A DNA stretch of 64,000 nucleotides from Kingdonia uniflora (taxonomy: Eukaryota; Streptophyta; Magnoliopsida; Ranunculales; Circaeasteraceae). Location of the stretch: positions 992,001-1,056,000 of the forward strand of contig JACGCM010002657.1 in assembly GCA_014058105.1 (NCBI GenBank). Reading direction: 5' to 3'. Shown here piece after piece: positions 22,645-34,058 of this stretch. Made by a program: the position numbers and the translations under genes. Every line of letters begins with the position of its first letter. The stretch's first letter is position 1. The notes under the pieces were generated by a model. It worked only from the letters and a program-made list of their open reading frames with translations, was not told the origin of the DNA and did not search any database.

Positions 22645-23249
22645 TAATATGTAGTACCATCATTAAAATATGAAACAGTTACCTAACAAAACATGAAAGG
22701 AGTAATTAATGGCCGCAAATGAGAGAAGGAACAAGCTGGTTACCTTAATGGGGTTGTAGACCTCAAGAAGAACTTTGATAAATGTCATAATTACAAGATT
22801 TAAGCCAAGTACATCAAGTAACTTGGAACTTTAATGGTCAAGACTTTAAAGAGGAGGTGAAGCAAGTTGATGGGTGGTCTTATGTGATGAAGATTTGAAG
22901 ATGATGCAAGCAGTCGGTAGGTTAAAGGTGTAAAGCTTCAAAAGATAGGAAGAGATGAAGTTGTTCTCTTCTCCAATACTACTGCCACATCTAACCTTCT
23001 TTCAATTCACAGACTCCAAGATGGCTCCCCAAAACCCATACTCTGCTTAGGACTCTCTCTACTTAAAATAGATTTTGAGGAAAAGACCGTGCCTATACCT
23101 GTGAGGAATGATACTACAATGTGAGATAATATGAGACATGAACTATCTACAATCTAAGATGCATGACTAAACATGATGCAAATGATTTACGCATGATGCA
23201 TGAATAATAGATATGGATACCAATCACAAAAGGAATACGGGATATTACA
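22645..23249 (-). mobile_element. LTR X1, proximal part
   Basis: Minus-strand LTR start: read from 23249 leftward it begins TGTAATATCCCGTATTCC and aligns to LTR X2 from 43017, including AGAGAGAGTCCTAAGC-like and GGGTTTTGGGGAGCC-like blocks and CTTCATCTCTTC. It is cut at 22644 by the Tekay insertion and resumes at 12927. Its outer edge at 23249 interrupts the LINE on the minus strand. Confidence 0.7.
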
Positions 23250-24690
23250 AGAACCACATCCTTTTTAACAATGTCCCAATTAACTTTAAAAAATATTAGA
23301 GTTAAAACCGTATGGACCACCAGACATGCTGCTAGGAATAGAGAACAAAGCATCATGAATTTCAATTTTAGAGACTTCCCTGGTGAGCATGAAGTGATCT
23401 TGATCCCTGACCCTTGCCTTTAAAGGCATCATCTTAATGAACTCACTGTTAACAATCCTTTTGCCTTGACCAAGAGTATCCTGAAAATACTTAATTATAG
23501 CGTTAGCAATAAGAAAAGGATCAGTAATTATCTCACCAATGCCACTAGCACAAGGGAGAATATAATTGTTGGACCCCCTTGCTTTGATAGCCTTATGAAA
23601 GAAACCAGAGTTGTTATCGCCCAGGCTAATCCAATTTTGTCTAGACTTTTGTCTGAGAAAAGACTCTTCTCTCTTAGCTAACTCAATGTATTTCAAGTTG
23701 GCATTTCTTTCTTCAATCAAAATGACAGTGTCCAAAGGATTAAGCTGGACTCTATTCTGACTATCATCAAGGTCAGCTTTAGCATTACTAGCCTCTTTGC
23801 AAATATCTCCCACTTTGTACTTATTCCACTCCCTAAACCCTTCCTTCATATTGACCAATTTTCCCACAAGCCTATACAAAGGGCTACCCACATTTCTCCT
23901 ACCCCGCGTATCATTAACAAGATTTTTATGCCCATTTTTGTCCACCTAATAATTAAAGTACTTGAAAGGTTTTTTCCTAGAGACAAGATCCTTGAACATG
24001 CTTACTATAATTGGACAATGGTCAAACACCAAATCCCAATGAAGTTATCTTCAGAGTCTCTATAAAGGGTCCCCCATTGATCATTAGCCATGGCCATATC
24101 CAGCTTGACCATGACTCTCCTATTAGTAATGACCTTATTGGCCTTTGTGAACAAATGGCCCTTAAACTTAAGGTCATAAATTTTGATTTTGTCAATGTGG
24201 TCTTGAATGTTAAAAACAACATTTTGAAACATAGGCCTACCCCCAGCCTTTTCATTATTATTAAAAGGGGAGTTAAAATTCCCAAGGATAATCCAAGGAA
24301 TGTTATAACTAGAGCTTAACAATGTGAGCTCCTCCCACATGCCACATGACTTCCCTCACATTGTGTTCATTGGATCCATAAACCACAGAGATAATGAAAT
24401 TATTACCCCCCCCCCCCCCAGCCATACAAGTAATGAGTTAAGTAGAGATAATATGAACATTGATACTATTGGAATTAGGATCCCAACACACAAAAATTGT
24501 ACCCTTCTCAATGATAGCACCATTAGTAGAGTAAGACAAGTGAGGACATACCTTATTGGCAGTATTACTCTCATTGCAATGCTTAAGCTTAGTTTCAACA
24601 ATGCCTAAAAAACAAAGTTTTTGTTGGAAGATAAGTTTTATAAGTTCAGAGTGTTTAAGGGGATTGTTAACACCCCTAATATTCTAGCTA
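23250..24690 (-). pseudogene. LINE (L1-type) endonuclease and start of RT
   Basis: Minus-strand plant non-LTR retrotransposon fragment. Reading from 24690: NIRGVNNPLKHSELIKLIF, preceded by a stop where Trp is expected, then GIVETKLKH and WDPNSNSI of the APE-type endonuclease; IILGNFNSPFNNNEKAGG at 24240-24300; FDHCPIIV near 24000-24030 (His of the endonuclease active site). After a stop at 23946 a 219-residue open frame covers the linker (WISLGDNNSGFFHKAIKARG) and GGPYGFNSNIFFKVNWDIV at the RT start. It ends at the edge of LTR X1, so most of RT is absent here. The endonuclease would have nicked target DNA for target-primed reverse transcription. Confidence 0.85.
24406..24419. repeat. Homopolymer of 14 C
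   Basis: A run of 14 C within the LINE endonuclease; on the coding (minus) strand it is poly-G encoding glycines. Probably expanded by slippage. Confidence 0.85.
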
Positions 24691-25504
24691 AGTAGGCCTA
24701 ATGTGAGTAAAAAGGGGAAGGAGAGAGCTCACCTGCCTCAGAGGCATTCTTAAAATTTCAACCATATAGCCAACGATTGTATGTGTTATACCCCGATAAA
24801 CCAGAAGCTTAAGCTTATGCAAGATTGAACTTCTCAAAGTGATGGATGAATGAGATCTTGGTATTGAACAGACTAATCCTACCAAACAAAGCTTAGCCAA
24901 GATCAAGTATAAATCAAAACAAAGCATAATCAGGTTAGCAGTTAAAAACACACAATTAAACACTCCTTTTCAAGGGTTATTGAAGTAATTAGAAGAAGAA
25001 TTAATTTGGACTTCACTATGATTTGGAATTAGTCTTAGGAGATCAAGGACTGCATCATCTCTCCAGAGATAAAATGGAACTAGACTTAGGTGCTTGATCT
25101 GAGCCTCAACTCTTAAAAAACGCAACAAATAAGCCTTCTTTTAAATCACCCAGTTAGCAATAGCTTTGTAGTGTGATACAATATGTATTAGATATTATCT
25201 AAAAGGTGGAAATAAAGTTAGGGGTAAAATAACTGCCATATCCCTCCTAAAAAAAGAAAAATACAAATATGCCACATCCCTGCCTCACCCCTTAGCAAAT
25301 AGCCTAAGAAAGAAAAATTATCACTAAATCAGTCCCTTATAGTTCCACCTAAGATGAGAGCACACTTGTGATGAGACTCATAAGTGTTATTAGTGAGGTA
25401 GCAAAAACAAGTGTAGTCATTCCTGTTAAAGTTGCAGAGAAGTAAGAACTGCCACGCACTTTTAATATAAGTACTACATTTACATTTATCACTACATCTC
25501 ACTA
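24691..25504. other. Region between two divergent LINE fragments
   Basis: Probably the 5' end (UTR or ORF1 remnant) of the minus-strand LINE on its left side, and unassigned AT-rich DNA further right. No RNA-binding ORF1 domain, zinc knuckle or other feature can be recognised. Confidence 0.4.
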
Positions 25505-26741
25505 ATGCCAACTTACATATAGCAAGCATACCCTTCAAAGTTCATCCTAAGTGTAAGAGACTTCTAGTTACTTATCTTGCCTTTGCTGAAGACCTTTTGG
25601 TCTTCTGCCATGCAAATATCTTATCTGCCGAATCCTTTAGTAACATCACTGGGTTAGAGGAAAACCACGATAAATCTGCTTTGTATATTACAGATGTTTG
25701 TGTTGAAGCTAGAAACCTTATTGGGAGCATCTTTAGATTTCCCTTTGCAGATCTCCCTTTTAAGTACCTTGGCATTCCCTTAGTTACTACTAGACTTAAA
25801 GCCAGGGATTATAATCCCTTGGATGATAAGATAACTAGTCGGATTCACTCTAGGAAGAACAAAGCTCTTTCCTTTGCTGGTTGAGTTCAACTTATGAAAT
25901 TTGTTTTGAGTAGCATATATGTTTATTGGATTAATGTGCTAGCTCTCCCCATGCAGGTTGTGAATAAGGTCAATGCTACTCTTTCTAGATTTTTTTGGCA
26001 TAGCCATCATGACACCAAGAAGCGCATCCATATTGCTTAGGAAAGAGTTTGCTACCCTGTCGAGGAATGGGAGGTGGGGATTAGGAGCCTTAAAGCCTGG
26101 AATAAGGCTGCTACTATGAGACTAACCTAGAAAATTGCTTCTAAAGAACACTCTAGCTGGGCTAAGTGGGTGTATTCTAACCTGATAAAAAAGAAGAATT
26201 TTTGGACCATGAAGATCTCTAATGAGTGCGTAGAGAAAAGTTCTTCAAGCCAGAGAGGAAGCAACTAAAACAACCATTCACATTTTGGGTACAGTTCAGG
26301 ATATTTTCCTTTGGCATGAACCTTGGCATCCATTGGGTAATCCTCTTCCTCTTATACTTCCCAATGATGCCAAGGTGAGCAATCTTATTACTAATAATAA
26401 ATGGAATATTCATGAACATATTAGTAGCTCTTCATTACAAATATCATGAATTCCCTCCCTACTATTGTTCTATCACAGGTAATAAAGACAAAATTATATG
26501 AAGTACTAATAGTAAAGGGTTTTATACTGTTGCGTCCACTTACAACATGCTCAGAGTAAGTAGACCCCCAGAGCATTGGACCATTATTGTAAAGGAACCC
26601 CTGGCCATTCCTAGACATGGTTTCCTAGTCTGGCAGCTTTGTAAGGGTAGCCTTACCACCCTAGAAAAATTGGTGACCAGAGGTTCCCTCACTAGCTCTC
26701 TGTGTGGTCTTTGTAGTAAGAGTAGTAAGAGTGTTGCACAT
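25505..26741 (+). pseudogene. LINE RT C-terminal part and zf-RVT, part 1
   Basis: Plus-strand L1-type fragment. It starts within RT at FKVHPKCKRLLVTYLAFAED; the FADD catalytic box reads FAED, so the second catalytic Asp sits where expected and the first is Glu. LPFKYLGIPLVTTRLKARDY, FAGXVQLMKFVLSSIYVYW and LSRFFWHSHHDTKKRIH follow with few stops, typical of plant LINE RT tails. The zinc-binding reverse transcriptase domain (PRHGFLVWQLCKGSLTTLEK, CGLCSKSSKSVAH) begins near 26600 and is interrupted at 26741 by a solo LTR. It resumes at 29273 in the same frame when one target duplication is removed. Confidence 0.85.
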
Positions 26742-29272
26742 TGTCATGCCCTAAAATCCAGTAATTGATAGCTTGACCGATTACTAGATTCTAAGTAGTG
26801 CAGGTCGGGGAATCCAAAGATTCTACCCCACAAATAGCTAAGCCGTAGACAAATTCTGGCCCGGCTATTCACATATAGCAATAATCATCAGAGTAAAAAA
26901 ATAACATTAGCAATAAAACGCGGAAGCAAAAGATATATATATATATATATACATCAAAAGAAAATGTAATACAATATCTAGAAATAAACTCAGTGACATA
27001 TGCTGAGAACACCTACAGAAATCTAGAGCTTAAAGAAATCTGCAGCGGCAAAATCTATCTCTGAACTGGCCAACCACTCGACAGTCCAAGCTAATCAACC
27101 TCTGAAATGGTTAAAACACGAGCGTGGGCAAACCACAGCTCACTAAACCCGACAGAACTAAAAATCCTACTAATAAACCTGTACTGAAAATAGAGGTAAA
27201 GATGAATGTAAAGCAGAAATAGCTAAATACAGTCAAGCAATATACTAAATAGTCACAAAGGACAAAGAGTGGATAAGGAAAAGAGTTAGAGTCAAGAATA
27301 TAAGAGGAGAGAAAATTAATGATAAGAGGATATGCAATGCCATGACGTGACATGATGACTAGGATAATCCCATACTTATCCTAGGTGCAATGTGAAGTGA
27401 TGCTACAAAATCGATACTCGTAATTCCTAAGTAGTAGGTTGATCAACCGCTAACGTCAAATTTTTCAAAGAGATCAGTAAGGGGACACACTGGTACGATT
27501 TGGATAAGCTCGACCAAGCTAAGGATAGGTCTCACTTGATCAAAGTGGTAATGAGAGTTTCCATCCCAATAGAGCAATAGTCTGTATCATTTAAAGGAAT
27601 TTTAACCTCACCGTGGAATAAGTTGGGATCTTCATGACTTTGTCTCATACCATTCCACACTCCTGAGTGGTTGAATTAGATATGATAGTGCCATTCCCAA
27701 TCTCACCAAATCTTTTAACCCATTTTTAGGACTCCTTGGATCCTATCGGAGGTTAACCTAAACGGAGTGTTCGTGTATCCAATCTCAATAAGTTTTGAAA
27801 AATATTATTATAAGCAATAAGATGTAACAGGTGCACAAGAAAACCAATACAGCTGCCGCTCACACAGCAGCACAAACTGGATGAATAGGGACTCGGTTGC
27901 ACCGACTAAGCATAGCCGGCACATCTACCTGACCGTCACTAAATCCAACGCATCAATCTCTTAAGGTTGGAAGGGACATTCAGGGGCAAGGCCACGAGAA
28001 CACTAACCCAACCACAACTAACTAAGCTCGGGTCCTATACGAACAAAAAAAAACCAAGCTCCCGAATCAAACAAACCTAAACTACAAGTTAACAAAATAA
28101 CCGAATAATTCCAAGGTTAAATTATAGTTAATTACATAACATCTCTAAGTCCAATTTTTCACTCTAAAACAATACTCAGAAACTATTATAGAAACTTAGT
28201 AATGATGGGATAAAACTCGCCTGAAGGAAATCCCGAGTCCTGCGGAAATCCAACTCGAAAAACTAGCTAAAATCCGCGGAACGGCAAAAGGAACGCCTGA
28301 CAAGCTAACACAATCACCAAGAACAACAAACAACCAATCAATTTAAGAAAACGACAATAAACCCAAACCCTAGAAATCAAACCTACGCCGAAATCGAACG
28401 AAAAGAACGGAAAAGGAATCGGGAATTTCTTACCGAGGATAGGAGCGAAGCGTGTGACGAAGCAGGCGAAGAATCCTCGAGCGATGGGGAAGATAGGATC
28501 TATAGTGTGGAGGAGAGGGGAATTGGTTAAGGAGAGAACAGAGAGAGAAAAAAAAAGTGAGGAAAGGAGAGATTAAAACTCAAACAGAACTGAAAACGCG
28601 CCTCTGTTCGAATAGAAAATGATCATATTCGAACAGAGTGAAACGTATTCGAACAGAAAAAAATCTTGTTTGAATAAAAAGGGTTTTATTCGAACGGAGG
28701 AAAATCTTGTTCAAATAGAACTGGTCCTGCCCCAAAAATAAAACCCCGGATACACAACGGATCACCCTGGACACCCCAGAAGCACACCAAACCACCACCA
28801 CTACCACACAAACACTACTACAAGTCCAACAAGGGTTTCTCAAGGCAAAAACACCACCTCCACCGCCTCACGGCTACCAAAACGCCTTAGCCCCCAAAAA
28901 GGAATTTTTTCCTCGGGAAACTCCGGAAACCTACCGGCCAATCCAACGGCTCACCGGAACCACACTAAACCACACACACATCAAATAAACATCACCACCA
29001 ACCCATCTAGGGGTTCCCAAGGCCACAACGCCACCTCCTCCTCCGAATAACCTTCGAACCGCCAAAAACTACATAAAGGAATCTAATACTAAACCACCGA
29101 AAAGAATAAATGGATGCATAATAGACGAATAAAATGGATGAAAGAGTATATGCGGAAAATGAATGCGGAACTTAACTTGAAGGAATGATATGCCGATGAG
29201 ATAAAGAATTGGAATATACCCAGAATGGAAAATGAGCGAATAAAAGGAATAAATAAAATACGGGTCATTACA
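26742..29272 (-). mobile_element. Solo LTR 1 (minus strand)
   Basis: A 2.53-kb LTR, start (minus) TGTAATGACCCG at 29272, end GGCATGACA at 26742. Flanks CACAT and CACAC form a 5-bp target duplication with one transition. No internal region remains, so it arose by LTR-LTR recombination. It is related to solo LTR 2 (43303-45955) and more distantly to the Tekay LTRs. Contents: TTCGAA cluster 28602-28720 with a 13-bp inverted repeat, putative intron 28433 to 28221, an AT microsatellite at about 26932-26950. It splits the LINE zf-RVT domain. Confidence 0.9.
28602..28720 (-). promoter_or_regulatory. TTCGAA cluster with 13-bp inverted repeat
   Basis: At 28602-28614 and 28626-28638 there is a perfect inverted repeat (CTCTGTTCGAATA and its complement) with an 11-base spacer. 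Further TATTCGAACAG, TGTTTGAATA, ATTCGAACGG and GTTCAAATAG sites follow at about 20-30-base spacing. It lies just upstream of the putative transcribed and spliced part of the LTR. Confidence 0.5.
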
Positions 29273-30165
29273 CACACTTTTTCATGGGATGTTGGGGTGT
29301 GAGTGGGCTAATAGCTTGTGGAAGAGAATTCTACTCAAAAGTAACTTTATTTGGCCCATTGGCAGCCTTAAAGATGAAATTGATTAGTTAAGAAAATTGA
29401 GCAAAGCTGATATTATTAGCAGTGTTCTTAAGCTTACTTTTTGCTCCCTCTTATACCATATATGGATTACTATAAACAATGTTATTTTCAGAGGTAAAAG
29501 CAGCACTATGGACAGGGTTTACAACGTAGTTACCTATGAGATTGTTGCTAGAGCTACTGATAAGCTCAAGTCTGTCAAGGATAACCCCAGAATTAGAGAC
29601 TTCTATTTTAACTGGAACCTTACTACTCCTTTTAACACTTTGCTGGTGCCTAAGATATGTAGTTGGATCCCTCCTATACAGGGTACTTGGATGCTCAACA
29701 TTGATGGTTTCTTGGATGCTCTCTTGGGAGGCCATGGGGGTATTTTCAGAGGCTACAAGGGTGACACCATGTTGGCCTATACGGGAGCTTCCCCTCCTAT
29801 CTCAGTTCCTTATCATTAAATGAAAAGCATTCATAGGGGCCTTCAATTTGCCATACAACATGATGTCAAAACCCTTTACATCTGTACAAACTCTTCTCTT
29901 ATGGGGAATGTTACATTATGGGGAAGGAGATCAGATATTATATTGCCTAACTGGACATTTTTTTGATTTTCCATAATTTTAGAGAAGCGAATCAAAGTTC
30001 TAACTTTTTAGCTTCCTTTGCTACTGTAATAGAAGAGATTGTACTGCCCCCTAGCTCCTTCCCCAATCAGATTTGTATATATAATGAAAAGGATGCTAGG
30101 GGTAACCATTATATTAGGTTGTATTTTTTTCCTTTCTGTAATATACCTGGTCAAGCGGTCCCCGC
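29273..30165 (+). pseudogene. LINE zf-RVT end and RNase H, part 2
   Basis: Continuation of the LINE at 25505-26741. FFMGCWGVSGLIACGREL completes the zinc-binding domain. An open frame from 29397 contains FCSLLYHIWITINNVIFRGK and then an RNase H domain (GTWMLNIDGFLDALLGGHGG, with the first catalytic Asp) typical of the plant L1 clade. EANQSSNFLASF at 29980-30020 is the RNase H C-terminal block. A frame change lies near 29820-29960. The 3' end is probably near 30160; no clear poly-A tail or target duplication is visible. Confidence 0.8.
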
Positions 30166-30166
30166 C

Positions 30167-30367
30167 TTAACCCCAGCTTGCCCAGTAAAAATAAACAGGA
30201 GGTTGGCGGGAAATTTTGCGAGGAAGTGGGCAGTTGCGATTTAGGGTAAAATAAGATTGCCTTGAGGTGCAGACAATGCCTAAGCAGACTAAATCGTTCA
30301 TGAGTACGAAGCTTTTCAAAACCAAGTTGAGAATATCGTTTGGAAGTTCTGACCGATTGAATGCCAT
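30167..30367 (-). pseudogene. F-box protein N-terminus, host gene relic
   Basis: The ATG at 30367 on the minus strand opens MAFNRSELPNDILNLVLKSF, followed by LVCLGIVCTSRQSYFTLNRN and PLPRKISRQPPV. This fits the F-box consensus (LPxDIL, VCxxW, with W here Arg) and the arrangement in plant F-box/DUF295 proteins. F-box proteins bind Skp1 in SCF ubiquitin ligases and choose targets. An upstream in-frame ATG at 30430 adds a hydrophobic stretch. The downstream part, where the beta-propeller-like domain should be, is cut by the LINE 3' end, so only about 60 residues remain. Confidence 0.55.
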
Positions 30368-30430
30368 GTCCATTGAGATCAAGAGGAAATAAAAAATGGA
30401 CAGAATTTTTAGTTTAGACATAATAATCAA

Positions 30431-31478
30431 TTATGCATAATAATAAACGAAGTACAATTGGATTATTACTTCCTTCATGGTCTGTCTTATGCACTATGCA
30501 TAATAATCAAATATAAGAATCTATAGACTATGCTCACTATCAATTAACTTCTGGAAATGCCAGGTTTGGTTAAAGTCTTAAGTCTTAACATATATAAGAT
30601 ATAGTTTGCAGCAATAACACCATCATAGTTTGCCAGTGCAAACATAATCTTTTCAACTAACTGAAAAGGGTAAATCCTGTATTCAAATTAAACGACATAA
30701 GAGTACTAATACCTATATTACCGCTACTAGATAACTTTGTGGGAACTCAGACATATACTTAACAATCAAAGTCCATGAACCACAACATGAGTACCTGATA
30801 GGCTGACAAAGATTGCGTTTAAACCACCGAGAATGTTTCATACCTAACCTTCCAGTATTTCATGTACAGTGGTAGCCCTTTACATGATATGATCGACTTC
30901 AATGGGTCAAATATCAGCATAGGGTCATCAAAGAGCATAGAGTCAAATGGAACGGTTAATCCAAACATTTCAACGTTCTTAACTGTAACTCGGCCTTAAA
31001 AATCAAGGACAGGATTGTATTCAGTCTATTTCTAATGTACATCAAATTAATCCTCCCATGAGGTAGCTGCTTAGGACGTACATAATTTTTCTCGACACGG
31101 GTGATGATCCATTTCTTCCACATTTTTGTAATTATAAATTCTGAGCTTCAGCAGGTATCAAGGTGAGCTTAGAGAAAACTTGCAAGGATGAGTCCTTTCC
31201 GATTCCGTTAAGGTTGCCTGTACCAATCTCCAGAATTATTATCTAACAAAATTCTTGACGAGGCTGGCTATCATAGATTATTATTCGACCTTCAAGGAAA
31301 GTTGAGCTGCACAAAAAATGTCCCATACATTCTTCAGCTCGAAACTAGTTAATGTACTAACATAAGAGTTTACCACAATATGTTTGTAGTTATTAGTACT
31401 TCAAATCACCGTAGAATTTTATTATGTACTATAATTTTAATTTTTTCCATCTATAGATAGATTATTTCAGGCTTAATC
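30431..31478 (-). other. Low-copy-looking DNA with short open segments
   Basis: No transposon signature. On the minus strand a frame of about 58 codons, 30994 to 30819, reads VEMFGLTVPFDSMLFDDP and then a positively charged tail (YMKYWKVRYETF) before a stop; another short segment near 31270-31340 reads FLEGRIIIYDSQPRQEF, distantly like the strand before the catalytic Asp of Ulp1-type proteases. I do not recognise a family with confidence. It is flanked on the right by the Athila insertion and continues at 42151. Confidence 0.3.
31474..31478. repeat. Target-site duplication of Athila element (left)
   Basis: TAATC here matches TAATC at 42146-42150 on the other side of the element, a perfect 5-bp duplication made by the integrase. 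Confidence 0.9.
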
Positions 31479-32586
31479 TGATAGACACGTAATATTTACG
31501 TGTACAACTCCTAAATTTATATCTACCTAGTCATTTATTAAATAAATGTGACACTAATAGTGTTTTTGTTTGTATTTACAGAAATCGGTCACATGATAAA
31601 TAAGTCGTACAATTTTCCAGCTTTTAACGAAGAACAAGGGTGATGCACTCCAACAATAATTCTCATTTGAAGTTATCAACCAAAGGCCCATGCATGGAAG
31701 CCCATTGAAGAGAATTAGATATATATATTATTCTCATGAGTTGTAATGTATGATTTTAGGCATTGTTTAGAGGATTTTATATTGATGGTGATTTTTAGTA
31801 ACTCTTCTTATACTCTATAAATAGGAGGAAAATCCTACCCATGAGGGATCATCTTGGAGAGTGCAAATCAAAGTTCATAGCAATAAAGCTTATTCTTTCT
31901 CTTGTTCTTGTCTTTTAATTTTATCATAGTAATAATAGTATTGCAATGATAAAAAGGATGAGTAGCTAATCTTCTTAGCCAAGGCTAAAAGAAGCTCCAC
32001 CCAATGTAGCCTTAGTGTAGATTGTGTAGCTTAGTTAGAGTAATTACCTTCTCTTTATCCCAAAATTTTGCATATTTGTATTCCTTCATCCTATGCTTGA
32101 CCATAGCTAGGATTAGGAAGAATAATGAATCTATGTAACCATCTTGTTGAACCATTACAAGATAGGTTAGGAACACGGAGAAGAGAACATAATCCATACT
32201 TATCAACCGGACCATGGTTGAGTAAGATGGTTTATGGGTAGTTCCCAATTACTAAATCTCTTGTATTTTTTTGATATATTGCATATGCCCGACCAAGGAA
32301 ATGCGATACGGGAACTCGTAATTTACTTTAATTATTTATGTTATCTAAGGGTTTTAAAGGGTAGAGTGGAATCGATGTATTGGTTTCCACTCCAATTTAT
32401 CTTGTAATTTGTTTCGTTCTTCTTTTTATTTCATAACCTACGCAAACTCGTTGTTATTGGAAGAAACTAGTAGCTCAAAGTATAATTCGCACCACAAGTC
32501 TTTCGGGATACGACCCCGCTTACCCTTGTACTTAACGTACACCGTGCGCTTGCGGGTCTTTTAAGACGTCGGTTTATAATCGATCA
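31479..32586 (+). repeat. 5' LTR of Athila element
   Basis: Begins TGATAGACACGTAATATT and ends ATCGATCA. It has a TATA box TATAAATA at 31816-31823 (after ACTC) and an AATAAA at about 31885. The terminal GTACACCGTGCGCTTGCGG block is the characteristic Athila LTR end and recurs as a stray fragment at 49478. Confidence 0.93.
31816..31823 (+). promoter_or_regulatory. Athila LTR TATA box
   Basis: TATAAATA in the middle of the LTR, repeated at 41376-41383 in the 3' LTR; transcription would begin about 30 bases downstream. Confidence 0.7.
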
Positions 32587-32592
32587 AGTTTT

Positions 32593-32610
32593 TGGCGCCG
32601 TTGGCGGGGA
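32593..32610 (+). other. Primer-binding site, tRNA-Asp type
   Basis: TGGCGCCGTTGGCGGGGA lies six bases after the LTR. It is one base from the classic plant Athila/Tat site TGGCGCCGTTGCCGGGGA. Confidence 0.85.
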
Positions 32611-34058
32611 CTTGTAAAGTTGCGTTTTATTTTTGAGTTACTTTATTTTAAGCCAATTTTTCTTTCTTGTTTTTCTTTTCTTTTTCTTTTTCTTTTCCTT
32701 CTTCTTTTAGATCCGGAAACAAAGTGATTGAGTGATTGGCTCAAACTCCCTTGGCTCTACATTAGCTGTAAAATCTGTCCCTGAATATTTTACCGTTTTT
32801 GATCATCTATACTTCACTGTTGGGGAAAACGTTTGATTCAAAAGTTTTAGATAATTCAAAACCCTTTCCGAATTGCTATAAATCATATTTTCTATTTTGT
32901 CGTTTGTGAGTTACAGCCTTTTGAAAAAACAGTAAAATAACAGTCTCCGTTAAGGACGCCGTTGTACATTCATCACCTGTTTTGAGCATTAGGGAAGCTA
33001 AATTATAGAAAACTTCCTTCTTGAAGATTTTCTTTTCTAAATTATCTTTCCAAATTGATATTATTGAATATTCTCCCTCAACCGATTTGAAAGATATGCG
33101 CATTTGAAAATCAGGACATCATAGACTATAATAAACTTTGAAATTGAATTAATATTATTACCGCAAGTTCATTAATCATTTTTCTCTTGTTTTGCAGGAT
33201 AGTCACAAAGTTGGAAACGAGACGGATAATAGGCAAAGCTAAAAGCATCATCAAATCCATTCTTTTTGTGCCCCCTAAGTGAAGGGGTATTTCCTTCTTT
33301 TGCCCCCTAAGTGAAGGGACGGCCATAACTACACCGGGAAATACATCCCGTAGGTTGGTACTTCTCAAAACTTGATATCTAAAAGGGGTTCATATCCGCT
33401 CTGCCCTGGTACTAGGATCATAAAGTCGTGTGGACTGTACAAATACACGCTGCTCTAATAAAAAAATTATTGTGGTTGGATTGACCAATTGCTGTGTTTA
33501 ATATTCTTTTTCATTCCAACATTAGTAAAGGTAAAAACTGTTAGAGACCTTGCAGGATTTCATCACCCAAAAAGCTCTCCAACAAGTGGGACCACCCATT
33601 AGGGATACGAAGAAATTTGTATCACAGGAAAAATTGAACATCCCGAACCTCAAAATAACTACTAATAAAAAAGAGTACCAAGATTTCCGTGGGATTTCAT
33701 CACCCAACGGATTGGTGTACCGGACCAGGGTTTAAACACGGGTTCATTGGATACGGCCCCAGCCTAGCGCCGCAAAATGCTGGTTGTAGGCTTGCGACGT
33801 CACCGTTCCGAGTGCTGACGTACGATAAGGCGACTTGCTTGGGCGTGAGGACTGAGCATTTACTTTAAGTTGGTACTAGCATAGTGACACAGAGGAATAT
33901 AAGAACCAAAGCCTTTTGCCATCGTACCCATTTTTAATATAGAGGAATATAGGAGATACCTAATTATTACTTTTAAAAAAACGTTGATGTGCTAGAATTT
34001 AGGTTTGATTGATTATTTACTGTACCGGGTGCAGAATTTTATTTATTATTAGTTGTGC
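32611..34058 (+). other. Athila 5' leader
   Basis: Long untranslated leader. It contains a pyrimidine tract at 32655-32708 ending in TTTTAG, which resembles a 3' splice site, and a short direct repeat TGCCCCCTAAGTGAAGGG at 33269-33286 and 33301-33318. No convincing coding region is seen; the short frames on both strands have no family resemblance. Confidence 0.55.

Noticed and set aside
24011..24319. 102-codon plus-strand frame
   Set aside because: It is the shadow of the LINE endonuclease on the minus strand, whose motifs are clear.
31270..31345. Ulp1-type protease remnant
   Set aside because: Only one short strand (GRIIIYDSQP) is similar and the His and Cys of the active site are not seen.
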